Below, one piece after another: positions 44,520 through 55,488 of a stretch of 64,000 nt of DNA; the stretch's first letter is position 1; each line of letters starts with the position of its first letter. The DNA comes from Rapana venosa (Eukaryota > Mollusca > Gastropoda > Neogastropoda > Muricidae). The position numbers and the translations under genes are program-made. The DNA lies in NCBI GenBank assembly GCA_028751875.1, contig CM054162.1, positions 8,444,616-8,508,615 on the forward strand. Reading direction: 5' to 3'. Under the pieces are notes generated by a model, which ran no database searches, was not told the origin of the DNA, and saw only the letters and a list, made by a program, of their open reading frames with translations.

Positions 44520-44862
44520 TTACTTATTTATTTATTTATATCGAGGATAATGGAATAAGCACTCGTGTGATCTTTTACATCAAGTCCCTGTGTGTATGCA
44601 GTTTTGTAAATTTTGTCATGTGTTCCAACAGGCACAAAATGGCATATTCTTTCGAAAAGCGGAACAGGATTTAACATGTGCACAAGATTTCTGCATGCGT
44701 TCGCACAAGGAACTCAGTTTATAGACTAATCTGAAGGACTTTTGGCGAGAGTGGATTATGCTTTGATGTTATCTCCAGGGGAAAAATCCCCTTGAACGGG
44801 ATTTGAACAAAGAGTCGTCAGATTGCAAGCGCAATATTCTAACCACTAGGCCATACCGTCCT
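44520..44862 (-). mobile_element. SINE-B, complete tRNA-derived copy
   Basis: Read on minus from 44862: a tRNA-like head with 'GGTATGGCCTAGTGGTTAGA' (A-box region) and 'TTGTTCAAATCCC' (B-box region) about 40 bases later. A middle domain follows, then 'AATCCTGTTCCGCTTTTCG', 'CACATGACAAAATTTAC', 'GATCACACGAGTGCTTATTC' and an A/T-rich end (ATAAATAAATAA). The pol III boxes indicate an RNA polymerase III internal promoter; activity is not known. Confidence 0.75.
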
Positions 44863-44883
44863 AAATGCAAAAATGCAGGCTAC

Positions 44884-45284
44884 TTATAACAGACAGCAAA
44901 GCAGAAAGGCTGATAAAGTTTTGTGGATTACACACAGACAGCAAATCACAAGCACCGGAAAAACATGATGTTTTGTAAGAAAGTGTGCAAATGGTCCATC
45001 CATCTTTTGTTGGTGGACAGGCCCAGCTTTCTCTGACACAATACTGTGTGGTATGAAAGTGGTATAAAATACGAAATACAAATGTTTAGATGAACACTGA
45101 ACAACAGCCGCAATACACACGCCACAACAGCAGCAGCAGCTCGCAACAGCAGCAGCAGCAGTTGTAGCAGCATCCAACCACCATCAATCATGGCTGATAC
45201 TTTCCTCACTGTCATCATCATTATGGTAATCACCACCTTAACACAACAAAACACCAACCAGCACTACCATGACTACCTAACAAA
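44884..45284. other. No gene seen; short CAG stretch
   Basis: Unassigned sequence with interrupted CAG repeats at 45128-45172. Confidence 0.5.
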
Positions 45285-45451
45285 AATAATAATGATAATG
45301 AATGGAATTTCTATAGCACTATAACTTGCAGAAACAAATCAAAGAGCTTGCATACAACAAAACACATACACATACAACCAATACAAATTAAGAGTTGACA
45401 AATTCAAATGTACATCCACACACACGCGTGCGTGCATGCGTGCAGTGCGCG

Positions 45452-45522
<71 letters not shown>

Positions 45523-45584
45523 GTCAGATAGGGACTCAGGCAGTTCAATATTTCTTTGGCTGTCAGAATTGAAGTGAAATTTTC
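45285..45584 (-). mobile_element. L2-like 3'UTR copy L2-7 (tail-only)
   Basis: Minus tail with 'CTTTGATTTGTTTCTGCAAG', then 'TATAGTGCTATAGAAATTCC', and a long CA/TG tract (45452-45520). No ORF2 sequence. Confidence 0.7.
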
Positions 45585-46775
45585 AAAATGACAAGAACAA
45601 GAACAAAGAAGCAGTGGTGCCCACTTTCTGGTGAAGCTCCAGCTAGCAAGTCCAGGGTGGATAATGGAAAGCATGAAGGCTGCTGTCTGGTGCACACTAG
45701 GACAGGGAAACTGAAGGCCAAATGTCCCAGCAGAAGATCATCCAAGTTAAACACGACTGGAAAATCGACAACAAAGACAGTCCATCTGCCACAGAGTTCC
45801 CTATTGTGAGTACACTTTCGGAAATGAAAAATATGACTGTAGATCTGTGCAGTCAGATGTCCTTATTAGAAAGGAAAATATCTGAAATGACTGAACAACA
45901 ATCAAACTTTCTGCAAGACACACAGTTGTACTACATGCAACAGTCAAACCCAGACAGATTTTTTCTTGACTTATGCCGATGTGCTACAACAAAATTCGGC
46001 ATGCAGGCCACCATGTAGATCTAGGCCTTGTCCGACAGTCAACACAAATAAAGACTGTGGCTTAAAGGACAAATGCTCAAAAGAACAAAATAAGACAAAG
46101 TACATACAGAAAAAAGATCATGAGGATAACATACATAATGATGTAAGAGAGCAACTGAAATCCTGCCAGAAAAAACGTCATGAAAAAAATCAGAATCTTC
46201 CACTTGTAGTCACATTGCATGACTCCATCTTGACAGGCATTCAAAGCAGAAGATAGACGAGATAGAGTCAACACTACATTCAGTTGTCTCTGAATTTCAA
46301 CAACCAATTGACTCCATAGTTCTTCACTGTGGAGTTCATGAAGTAAAACAGAGAGATGTGACTGCAGTTAGCAGGGGCTTTACTGCCTGTGTCAAACGTG
46401 TTGCTTGCAAATACCCATCCTGCAAGATTGTTGTCAGCAGGGTGGCTTCAGTACGATCACCTGCCATGGAAGTACAGAGAAACCTGCACAAAACTCTCCT
46501 GGGTACCGAACTGATCAACATCAAGAACAGACGTCTCCTTGGTGACCCATGACAATCTGCACACCAACAAGCAGTTTATGAAGGACGACGTTCATCCAAC
46601 TATGAGAGGCACCAGTGTGATTGCTAGAAACCCGAGTAGGCATGTCAGGGACCTATTCTGGGAGACACCAAAAAGGAAAAATAGATCCAGGTCCTCTTTC
46701 CAACTCCCTTTCTCACAGAGGAACCTCCCCCCCATCACTATGGATACACACCTGCTTTCAACAACCAGAATCCAT
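45585..46775 (+). pseudogene. LINE ORF1 with SGNH-esterase domain, degenerate
   Basis: The N-terminal part is basic ('TRTRTKKQWCPLSGEA'), then a coiled-coil-like segment ('SEMKNMTVDLCSQMSLLERK') at about 45810-45900. SGNH blocks follow: 'VTLHDSILTGIQS' (46210), 'SIVLHCGVHEVKQRDV' (46315), and 'DDVHPTMRGTSVIARN' (46590), the last containing the Asp-His pair. Stops and frameshifts separate the blocks, and the block III asparagine is not conserved (GVHE). It is homologous to the better-preserved ORF1 at 48535-47706. Esterase-type ORF1 proteins are known in CR1-group LINEs. Confidence 0.6.
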
Positions 46776-47025
46776 GGCGTTTGTCCTACTATCATTAAGC
46801 CTTCTTATGACGATTTTAAATCCAGCCTCAAGACACATTTATTTCAAACCTAAGATTCTCCCCTCTTGTTCAATTTCATTTTTGTTTTGCCCTCAACAGC
46901 CAAAACCTCATCACCCTCGCGAGTGTACAACCTTTATGTGTGTGCGTGAGTGAGTGTGTATGTGCGTGCGTGCAAGCGTGTGGGTATACATTAGAATTTT
47001 TTTTTAAACCAAAAAAAACTTGTCA
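46776..47025 (+). mobile_element. L2-like 3' end, copy L2-8
   Basis: Starts with the ORF2 C-terminal 'KPSYDDFKSSLKTHLFQT' and stop (46797-46853), then the 3'UTR with GT-rich stretch to about 46990. No terminal tail. It follows the ORF1 relic directly, so the union could be an internally deleted LINE. Confidence 0.7.
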
Positions 47026-47033
47026 GCTTTTGA

Positions 47034-47505
47034 TTATTTGACATTCTTTTCCCAGAAAGGTGAGTGACCATTTAAGTCACCTACAATGATATACTTCTTA
47101 CCATGATCTTCCTGTAATGTAGGAAGCCATTCAGTGTTAACATCAGTCTGGCCTTGAGCCAGATAAACAGACACTACTGTTATCATTGAGGCATGAAAGG
47201 AATGAATACAGCACATGAATGTAAGTTAGAAATGTGGAGTGGGGCAGGACTTGGGCATGTAGTGTATGTCACCCCTTTAGGCACACAAATGGCTGTGTTG
47301 ATTCTCCCAGTGGTATCAGCCTGATGATGGAATTGGTGGGAAGTAGTAACCAGTAATTCTGGGTAATTTTACTCTTTTTATGTTTAGAGACTTGATTGCT
47401 AAGATGTCATAGTCGTTTTCTGAAAGATGTTGAACAAGATAATCGCAGTTTCTGAATAATGATCGATAAATGCACTGGAATATTCTAATACTTTTTACCA
47501 TGATA
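47034..47505 (-). pseudogene. LINE APE endonuclease, N-terminal two thirds
   Basis: Minus reading from 47501: 'KSIRIFQCIYRSLFRNCDYL', 'YDILAIKSLNIKRVKLPRIT', 'GYYFPPIPSS'. After one frameshift come 'AICVPKGVTYT', 'VVSVYLAQGQTDVN' and 'KKYIIVGDLNGHSPFWEKN'. The asparagine and glutamate positions of the first two boxes are altered (QCI, IKS), while GDLNGH is intact. It lies about 200 bases downstream of the SGNH ORF1 on the same strand, so the two may be ORF1 and ORF2 of one element. Confidence 0.65.
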
Positions 47506-47705
47506 AAATTATTGCTTATCAGTGCTAGTGAAGAAATACAATCAAAATTAGCTTAGCGTTTAATAGAAGAAATGGCTGACGGAAAAACAAAAAAAAAACA
47601 ACAACTATGGTAACAGAGTAGATAATCAATGAAACAATCTATGAATATGCCACTATTACAGAGAAAATACATAGATCTAAAACACTGTAACAACTATTCA
47701 ACTCA

Positions 47706-48535
47706 TCAAAGTAACTTTAACTTTAAACTGGGCACAACTGAAAAGTCAGTAATGACTGAGAACATAGAAACCTTCAGCAGTGGAAAAAGACAAGATGTGA
47801 TATGAGTCTGTTGAGTTCTCTCAGGTGGAGATAAGGTTGGTGCATGGCAGTGCCAGTTAGTACAACACAGACCAGTAATGAAAGGATCCAAACTGGAATA
47901 CAGACTTCTGTAGGGGTACACAGGGTATGACTGGTGATGGTGGGATCTGTGTGGTTTTAGGGGAGATTTGCACAGAAGATGACGAACGTGCCTCCCTATG
48001 TTGCCAGCAAGGATGCTTGATCCTCGTGCACTAGGATGAGTGCTGTCTCTAAGGTGGTAGAGCTGCAAGTTGGTGTTCCGAACAAAAGTGATGTTGTCTA
48101 CTTCGTATAGCTCGGAAGTGACCATTGCATTGAATAGCTGACGTTTCATTTCTAGTTTTGGATCTTTCACAGTAGTAGTTTTGCTGACAACGAACCGTAT
48201 TTGAGGATTTTTCTTGGCAACTTCTCTAAGAGAGGTGGCAAAGCTCTTGCTGAGGTCGAGGGCATCTTTAGATTTAAGATCATTAATACCGCTGTGCATC
48301 ACCACTGCATCAGGCTTTATTGTGGATAATGTTACAGTCTGCAGGGATTTTTGTAAACTGGACAGATTAGCTGTATTTTTCATGCAGACATCAACGTTAT
48401 ATGACTGCCCAAGTCGTTCTTCATTCACTCCCTTCAGGACTGAATCATGCAGGATGGTGACTTGCGGAAAGTGTTCTTTGATCTGCTTGGAATTTGCTGT
48501 TGATGTTCTTTTCTTTTTGACGTCACTACTAGCCA
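47706..48535 (-). CDS. LINE ORF1, SGNH-hydrolase-like, open fragment
   Basis: Best-preserved ORF1 of the window: about 276 codons from the ATG at 48535, and the frame stays open upstream to the TG tract at 48603. A basic N-terminus ('SSDVKKKRTSTANSKQIKEH') precedes SGNH block I 'VTILHDSVLKGV' (nucleophile serine about residue 31 from this ATG). Block III is 'VMHSGINDLKSK' with its asparagine, and block V 'RDSTHPSARGSSIL' has Asp and His three apart. All predicted catalytic residues are therefore present. In CR1-group LINEs such esterase domains occur in ORF1; the substrate is unknown. The C-terminal 80 residues are unlike the rest and may be out of frame. The 5' side is cut by microsatellite and SINE DNA. 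Confidence 0.7.
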
Positions 48536-48598
48536 TGATGTCAGTACTTACCCTAAGGGCAGACTTGCCTTTCTGCAAAACTGTAGGCCTAGGTCCTT

Positions 48599-48602
<4 letters not shown>

Positions 48603-48660
<58 letters not shown>
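48603..48660. repeat. (TG)n microsatellite
   Basis: Nearly pure TG; marks the truncation of the ORF1. Confidence 0.95.
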
Positions 48661-48662
<2 letters not shown>

Positions 48663-48684
48663 TTTGTATTTTTTTGGTATTTTA

Positions 48685-48838
48685 TTCTTTTATATCAGGA
48701 TAATGGAATAAGCACTTATGTGTTTTTTTACATCCAGTCCCCGTGTGTTTTCGGTTTTGTAAATTCTGTCATCTGTTCCCACCGGCACACAATGGCCTAC
48801 TCTTACGAAAAGCAGAACAGGATCTAACGTGTGTGCAG
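48685..48838 (-). mobile_element. SINE-B 3' half
   Basis: Plus strand shows 'GGATAATGGAATAAGCACTT', 'CATCTGTTCCCACCGGCACA', 'CAATGGCCTACTCTTACGAA', the reverse complement of the SINE-B 3' half. It joins a TG tract at 48847-48895. Confidence 0.7.
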
Positions 48839-48843
48839 GATTT

Positions 48844-48898
<55 letters not shown>

Positions 48899-48994
48899 TT
48901 GGTGTTGTTGTTGTTGTTTTCTTTACCCTTCGTTTTATTTCAAAACCTGATCCTTTTTTAGTTTTTTCTCTTCCTTCATCCACGGTAGGGGTGG

Positions 48995-49080
48995 AGGGTC
49001 TTGTTACTGTTAAATCCTGTTCTGCTTTTTGTAAAAGTAGGCCATTGCGTGCTTATTCCATTTTCCTCCATATAAAAGAA
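48995..49080 (+). mobile_element. SINE-B 3' fragment, plus orientation
   Basis: 'TAAATCCTGTTCTGCTTTTT', 'GTAAAAGTAGGCCATTGCGT', 'GCTTATTCCATTTTCCTCC', then AAAATAAAAT tail. The two SINE-B pieces form an inverted pair around 48840-48995. Confidence 0.65.
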
Positions 49081-49739
49081 TAAAATAAAATAAAATATAT
49101 ATATTTTTTAATCTTGTTTTTGTTTTTAATTGTTTTGGGGTGGTTTTTCCCCAATTTTTTTTTCATCCATTGTTGCATTTTTTTTTATAACCCTCATCCC
49201 TTTTCTTTTTTGGTTCTTCATTCTTGGGGTAAGGAGAGTATTTAGTTTTTGGGGGGTTTTGTTTGTTTGTTTCTATTTTTTCTATTCTATCATTTTGTTT
49301 GCTATTTTTGTTTTGTTGTTGTTTTTCTGCTCAGTCTCCCCCCCTCTCCCCACCCCTTTATTCTCCGGGGGTAAGGGGGAGTAAGGGGGTGGAAGGGCCG
49401 TGAGGGCATTTTCTACTTTTTTTCGGCCTATTTTCTTCATCCTTCGTTTTAAATTTGTCCCCCCCCCCCCCTCATCCTTCCTCTCCTCCCCCACTCATCT
49501 CCTTCATTCTTCTAGGAGGGTAGGGGTCTGGTATGTATGTATATATATATAGTATATATATAATTATATATTATTATATATAATTATTTTAATATATCAA
49601 ATTATATATATATTAAGAGAGAGAGAGAAGAGAGAGAGATGAGAAAGATTATCATATCATTCATTATATATAACCACATTTCACCTGTGCAAAAAATAAA
49701 AAATCCAAATGTTAGATATCAGTTTCTAAAATAAAGCAA
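49081..49739. other. Low-complexity T/C/G-rich block, TA and GA tracts
   Basis: Homopolymer-rich sequence (49100-49500), TA-rich 49540-49615 and a GA tract at 49615-49645. No gene. Confidence 0.6.
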
Positions 49740-50980
49740 TTTTTTAAACCTAAAGGCTATGAAACTTGTTTTTCAATGCATACCGCATATCAATGTGAGT
49801 TTATGCTTCAACAATTGGACTGGGCTAGTGCACATGTTCTAAAGCCATTGTTCAGTATGCATGACGCTTTAAAGCTTGTTGCTTTTAAAATCTTCGTCTT
49901 AATATTGCTGGACTAAAGAAACTACCTGATATTCTTCCATTAAGATCCAAGCTTGAGCAAAATGTGGCCGTGTTTATGTTTAAAATCATGTCTGGTTTAG
50001 CTCCCCCTTGCTTCAAAATAGATTGTAATAAATGTCAATTGCCATGCCCATAAGATAATGGTGCCACTTCCCAGAATTGACTTATTTAAATCCAGTCTCA
50101 CATATTTGGGTGGTTCATTATGGAATGAAGATTCTAACCTTAACCCCCATAAGACTAAAAGTGTTTCTGTATTTAGAAAAGTGTACCATGCGCATCTTAT
50201 GAATAATGTATCACTATATTGATGATGGGGTATTTTTAGCCACTAACTAATTATGCCAAGCATTTTCAATCATCGAAAGTGTGTATGTCGACTCCTAACC
50301 ACCTCCCTCCCCAACTGTCTATCCCTTTCTTATTCTTGCCGCCTCCTGCTTCTCTCTTGTCCTCTCCTCTTTCTATCCCCCCTCCCCTCTAGTTTCTGTC
50401 TGTGACTGTCTGTTTGTCTGGCTGTCTGTCTCTGTCCCTATGTCTGCATGTATGGCTGTCTGCTTCTCTCTCTGTCTGTTGCTCTCCCCTCTCTCTCCCT
50501 CTCTCTCTCTTTCTCTCTCCCCCCCTCTTTCTCTCTCTTTCTTCTTCTTCTTCTTCTTCTTCTTCTTTGCAATTCTCCTTCTTCCCCTTCCCTTCCCCCC
50601 TCTCTCACTCCTTGTCTAGCTGTCTCTCCATGTAAAGCATTTCTGTCTCACTGAAATGTTTTGGTATGTGCATTATACTCTGCTATGTGAAGCAACCTTG
50701 TATATTCTCATATGTGTTATGATTTTGTTCATGTGATATTTATAGGTGCTGTGACTTGCATAAATTGTAGTTCTGATTGTTTCCATGTTCCTTCCCCTTT
50801 CCTCCTCCTTCAATCTTTTCATTCTTCTCTGCTTCCTTCTCTTGTTCTCTTCCTGTTCTTGGTTTTCTTCTTCTACCCTATTGTATTATCCTCTACAAAA
50901 GTAATAATGATAAATACTGCACACACCTCCCCCTTCTCTCTCAAATAAAGATCATTCATTCATTCATTCATTCATCCCCT
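49740..50980 (+). mobile_element. CR1-like LINE 3' end: RT C-terminus and 3'UTR
   Basis: Frames between 49850 and 50222 read 'LPDILPLRSKLEQNVAVFMF', 'KIMSGLAPPCFKIDCN', then 'LPRIDLFKSSLTYLGGSLWN' and 'VFRKVYHAHLMNNVSLY' before a stop. The 'RIDLFKxSLxYxGxxLWN' block is typical of the CR1-group C-terminus. CT and TTC-rich sequence (50470-50640) interrupts the 3'UTR, which ends with 'AATAAAGATCATTCATTC' and a (CATT)n tail (50950-50978). Confidence 0.6.
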
Positions 50981-51054
50981 CTCTCCATCTCTCTCTCTCC
51001 CTCCCTCTTTCTCATATCTGTCTTGTGTATACAACTATCTCTATTCCGTTAGTT

Positions 51055-51232
51055 TATGCCTGTTGACGTTGTACCTAATTCTTTAGACATTTCATTATTG
51101 TTTGTTTAATTGAATGTTTGGTTGATTGCTTTACCTTTTGGACTGAGAGCTGGATGAAAAAAGCCATCATTTTGCTTATACTTTTCCCCGCAATAAAAAA
51201 TGTTCATTCATTCATTCATTCATTCCCTCCAA
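51055..51232 (+). mobile_element. CR1-like 3'UTR with (CATT)n tail
   Basis: 'TTGGACTGAGAGCTGGATGA', 'AAAAAGCCATCATTTTGCTT', 'CCGCAATAAAAAATGTTCAT' and (CATT)n. A tail-only copy of the same kind as the preceding element. Confidence 0.55.
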
Positions 51233-51350
51233 GCACACAGTTGAGGTAAAATACTAAAACGGCAATAAAAACACAACTGTGTTCAGCTTCATTTCTCTTT
51301 TTATTCAACACATCAGCAATATTTGTTGCTTCTTATATGAAGCTTCCTCA

Positions 51351-51352
<2 letters not shown>

Positions 51353-51432
<80 letters not shown>

Positions 51433-51935
51433 TGTTGTTGTTTATTTTGGGGGTTGGGAGGGGCAGGTTATTGTTGTTCTTTTGTTTTGATCATTTTTTT
51501 TCCTTTTTTCATCTATGTTGGGTTTTTTCTCTCTCTCTCTTGGGCATCAGCAGTACAAGGTCTCAGTGTGTTGCGGGTCTCGGCACGCGTGACAGTGACA
51601 GACGCCGTCCCTGGGTATCCACAGTCAGAGGGACTGAAGCATTGGTAGAGTATTCCTGCACGTGCACACATAGACACGCCGGCATATGCAAACAAATGCA
51701 CACGCACGATCACGCATGCAAACAGAGCGTGTGCAGTTTCACCACGCACAACGCATTCACACATATAAATACACACGCACGCAAGCACACACACTCGCAA
51801 ATACTCAAACACATGCATGCGCGTGCGGGCATACGCACATATATTCCTTGTTAGGCTTACATATTAATACTAATACACACACATAAACACACACGCACAC
51901 ACACACACATGACTGTGTTTTAGAACAAGTATGAA
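51353..51935. other. (TA)n tract and CA/CG-rich alternating sequence
   Basis: TA microsatellite 51353-51430. Then T-rich DNA, and from 51655 to 51910 alternating purine-pyrimidine CACACG-type sequence. No gene. Confidence 0.7.
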
Positions 51936-52265
51936 CAAGTACTAAGTATTTATAACACTTTGTCTTTAGCTTTTGGTAAAGGTGTAACATCTCAAGCTAT
52001 ATATTTTGACCTATCTAAAACCTTTGATGGAGTATGGCACTAAGGTCTCCTGGCTAAAATGAATCTGTTGGAGTTACAGGCATCTTGTTAAAATGGTTTG
52101 GAGATCATTTGTCAGATCGCACACAAAACTTAGTTATCAAGGGAGAAAAATCTTACACTAAAACAGTACATGCTGGTGTTACACGGGGATTTTGCTTGGA
52201 CCCCCTTCTGTTTTGACATTATTTCAGATATTAACCATTTTTGCAGACGATGTAAGCATGTCACT

Positions 52266-55200
52266 TACTTAACTTAACTTAATTCTCTCTGTGCCAGGAG
52301 GCACACAATGCTCGAGCATCATTCCTCCACTGGTTCTGGTCTGCAGCTGTGCGTCGTGCGGCGTTCCACGTGCTCCAGCCTGCGCCGTTCCGCTCTACCT
52401 CTACCATTCGTCGCCATGTTGTTTTTTGGGCGTCCCCTTTTCCTTCTCCCTTCAGGTGTCCATCCGAGGGCAACAGCACAGTCGTCACTCCTGTCCTTTC
52501 TTAGGACATGTCCGATCCAGTTCCATCTCTTTCTTCTAATCTCCTGGCTGATTTTTTCTGCTACTGCTATTTCTAAGACTGTCTTGTTGGAAATGTGTTC
52601 TTGCCATCGGATCTTGAAGATCCTCCTCAGACATTTGGTTTGGAAAATGTCTAGTTTCTCTTCTTCTCCTTTCGTTAATTTGCAGGTCTCACATCCGTAA
52701 AGAACTGACAAAACAAGGCTCTTGAAAAGGGATGCTTTGGTTTTTTCTGCCGATGTCTCCCATTTGCCAGATGTTGGATAATCGTTTCATCTGTGCACTG
52801 GCCAGTGCTACTCTCTTCTTGACGTCTGCTGTTCCTCCTCCGTCTTTGGTGACGTTTGCTCCGAGATAGGTGAAGTTCTCCACCTCTTCCACTTCCTGAT
52901 CTCCAACCCTCAGACCGTCGATGTTCCTGCTGTTTACTTTCGTGGCTTTGCCCTTCTGTACATTCAGCTTGAGTCCAACCTTTGCTGCGTTGTCTTCCAG
53001 TCTTGTAGTTTTGTGTTGTAGATGGTTCATGGTTAATGAAAGAAGGGCGATGTCGTCTGCGAAGTCAAGGTTTTCTAACATGTTCATGAAGTCCCATCTT
53101 ATCCCAGTTCCCTCGCCTTCCACTGTTCTTCTCATCACCCAGTCTATCACGAGAAGGAAGAGGAATCCTGACATGCAGCATCCCTGTTTCACCCCGGTAA
53201 TCACTGGGAACCAGTCTGTTGTTTCGTTGTCAACGATGACGGAGCACTGAAAGTCTTCTTATATTGTCTTGACCATCTGGACGAGTTTTTGTGGGATTCC
53301 ATACTGACGCATGATGATCCAGAAACTGTATTGGTGTGGAGTCAAAGGCCTTTTCAAAGTCAATGAAGTGTATGTACAGTGTGACGTTCCATTCGTTGAC
53401 TTGTTCCAAGATGTTTCTGAGTATAAATATCTGGCCGACAGTTCCCCTCCCCTTTCGAAATCCAGCTTGTTCCTTTCTGAGAGATGCGTCTACTCCCTCT
53501 TTCATTCTGTTGATGAGGATTTTGCTGAGCACCTTACTGGCCAAGGGTAGTAGTGTAATCCCACGCCAGTTTCCACACTCCTGAAGATTTCCTTCTTTGG
53601 AATCTTGCATATGAGTCCTTTCGTCCACTGTGTTGGTACTGTCCCCTTGTCCCAGACGAGGTCAAAGATCCGTTTCAGTTCCTTGCCGGTCTGTTCAATG
53701 TCTGCTTTTAGCATCTCTGCTGTGATCTGGTCTGCTCCTGGTGCTTTTCCGTTCCTGAGGGTCTTCAGTGCTTTCTTGATTTCATGGATGGTTGGTTCTT
53801 CTGCTGAGATGTCTAGTTCTTCCACCTCCCCCTGGTCATCTTGTGGTGGTTCATTCGGTGCATCCCTGTTGAGAACTTCCTGGAAGTGTTCTCTCCATCT
53901 CCCCATCATTGCCTCTTGATTCTTTAGCAGTTCCCCGTTTTTATTCTTCACTGCTGCTGCTGGTCTAGTGCCTTGGTTGGTGAGCTACTTCACAATGCTG
54001 TACATTTCTTTCTGACTCCCATTCTCTGCTGCATTCTGAGTTCTCTCTGCTTTTTCTGACATCCATCTCCTCTTGTCCTCTTGTACGCTTCTTTTCACCT
54101 CCTTGTCTTTTTTCTTGTATGCTTCCGTCATTATGTTCTGTATCCTCTCAGAGTGTGTACTATTGATTCTGATCTTGATGCGCTTCCTCTCATTGATCAG
54201 CTTCCAGCTGTTCTCACTGATCCACCTCTTGCTCTTCCCCTTTCTGTAGCCAAGCACCTCTTCTGCTGATTTGATGTAGGCGTTCTTCTGATGTTCCCAC
54301 ACCTCCTCTACATCTTCACTTTCGGTTCTGTTCTCTTCGAGCTTGGTCTTCACTGCGTTGCAGAACTTCTTCCTTATATCTTCGTCCTTCAGTCGTTCAA
54401 CGTCCAGTCTTGTCTTGGTTTTGTTGTTGTTTCTGCGTGAGCTGAATCATATCTTGATCCTCGACTTCACCAGGTAGTGGTCGCTGTTGGCATCTGCTCC
54501 CCTCTGTACTCGGCAGTCTTGTACTGATGATCTCCACTGTCCGCTGATCAATAGCTGGTCAATTTGGCTTTTCACTCTGCTGATGTCCATGTTGCTTTGT
54601 GAATGTCTTTGTGTGGGAATAGAGTTCCTGTGATAACTAGTCCATTCAGCTGGCTAAACTCGCATAGTCTCTCTCCATTGTCGGTCTGTCTCCTAAGTCC
54701 ATGAGTACCCATTGTCCTTTTGTATCCAGTGTTGTCATTTCCCACTTTTGCGTTTAAGTCTCCCATGATGATGATGATGTCGTTCTTGTTGCACCCGTCC
54801 ACTGTTTCCTGGAGTTGTTGGTAGAACTGCTCCTTTTCCTGGTCTTCCCTCTCGTTGTGCGGTGCGTACACTTGTATGACTGTCATCCGTCTGTATTTGG
54901 AGTAGAATCTTGCTGTAATGATCCTCTTGTTGACTGGTGTCCATTCCATGAGAGACTTCACTGTGTCCTGGCTCATCATGATGGCGACTCCGCCCTCGTG
55001 TAGCTGTTTGTCTCCGCTATAGATCACTGTTTGTCCTGACGCTAGGTTAATTTTTCCAGCTCCTGTCCATCTGCACTCGCTGATTCCGAGAATGTCCAGT
55101 TGGTATCCTGCCATCTCTCCTGCAATCTGTGCTGCTGCACCTCCTCTGTACATTGTTCTAACATTCCAATGTCCGATGTTAAGGGTAGTTTTGGGGCTTG

Positions 55201-55488
55201 CAAAGGACCATGTCGGACGGTGAGCTTCCCGCAGGCTTTCACCCATCGTCGTCATGATGCCAGTGCCGGTGATCCCCGCTCCCCCCAGGGCTTGATTCGA
55301 AGTGATGCTCATAGTTTCTGTGTCTTGTGTTGTTTTCCGGGAGTAGGTAGTTGGCCTTCTGCCCAACCCCCATACTTGGAGGGCCAGGGTTTTCTGTCAG
55401 AGTGGCCTTCCCTGAGACTGCGTTGGTCCACGGTGCAATCCGCCACCCGGGAGACGCGCCTCTACGCCGTGCAGTCCCAGCGCGAGGA
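52266..55488 (-). mobile_element. Nearly full-length RTE-class LINE RTE-f (3.2 kb)
   Basis: From 55488 on minus: about 120 bases of leader, endonuclease frame (55366-54572), 'ANSDHYLVKSRIKI' (about 54480), linker (54353-53985: 'GKSKRWISENSWKLINERKR'), 'GKAPGADQITAEMLK' (53730), 'QAGFRKGRGTVGQIFILRN' (about 53470), 'HFIDFEKAFDS', 'GVKQGCCMSGFLFLLV' (53195), 'LDFADDIALLS' (about 53060), and 'RRKRWNWIGHVLRKDRSDD' with 'TPEGRRKRGRPK' (about 52500-52420). The 3' end has TTAAC-type repeats (52265-52282). About five frameshifts or stops. AGCATGTCACT (52255-52265) and AGCATGTGACT (55489-55499) flank it. Confidence 0.85.
54572..55366 (-). CDS. RTE-f endonuclease domain, open frame
   Basis: An uninterrupted 265-codon stretch. 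Residues about 60-100 hold 'TLNIGHWNVRTMYRGG' (catalytic Asn) and 'LDILGISECRWTGAG' (catalytic Glu). Later come 'YSGDKQLHEGGVAIMM', 'VIQVYAPHNEREDQEKEQF' and 'IIIIMGDLNAKVGND'. The SDH box follows in another frame near 54480. APE-type endonucleases of RTE elements nick the target and expose a primer. The upstream reading shifts at a G-run (about 55362), so the true start lies further 5'. Confidence 0.75.
   Translation of the reverse strand: MGRRPTTYSRKTTQDTETMSITSNQALGGAGITGTGIMTTMGESLREAHRPTWSFASPKTTLNIGHWNVRTMYRGGAAAQIAGEMAGYQLDILGISECRWTGAGKINLASGQTVIYSGDKQLHEGGVAIMMSQDTVKSLMEWTPVNKRIITARFYSKYRRMTVIQVYAPHNEREDQEKEQFYQQLQETVDGCNKNDIIIIMGDLNAKVGNDNTGYKRTMGTHGLRRQTDNGERLCEFSQLNGLVITGTLFPHKDIHKATWTSAE

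Noticed and set aside
44800..44862. True tRNA gene
   Set aside because: The A- and B-box-like sequences belong to the head of SINE-B, which continues into a SINE body and lacks a tRNA acceptor-stem partner.
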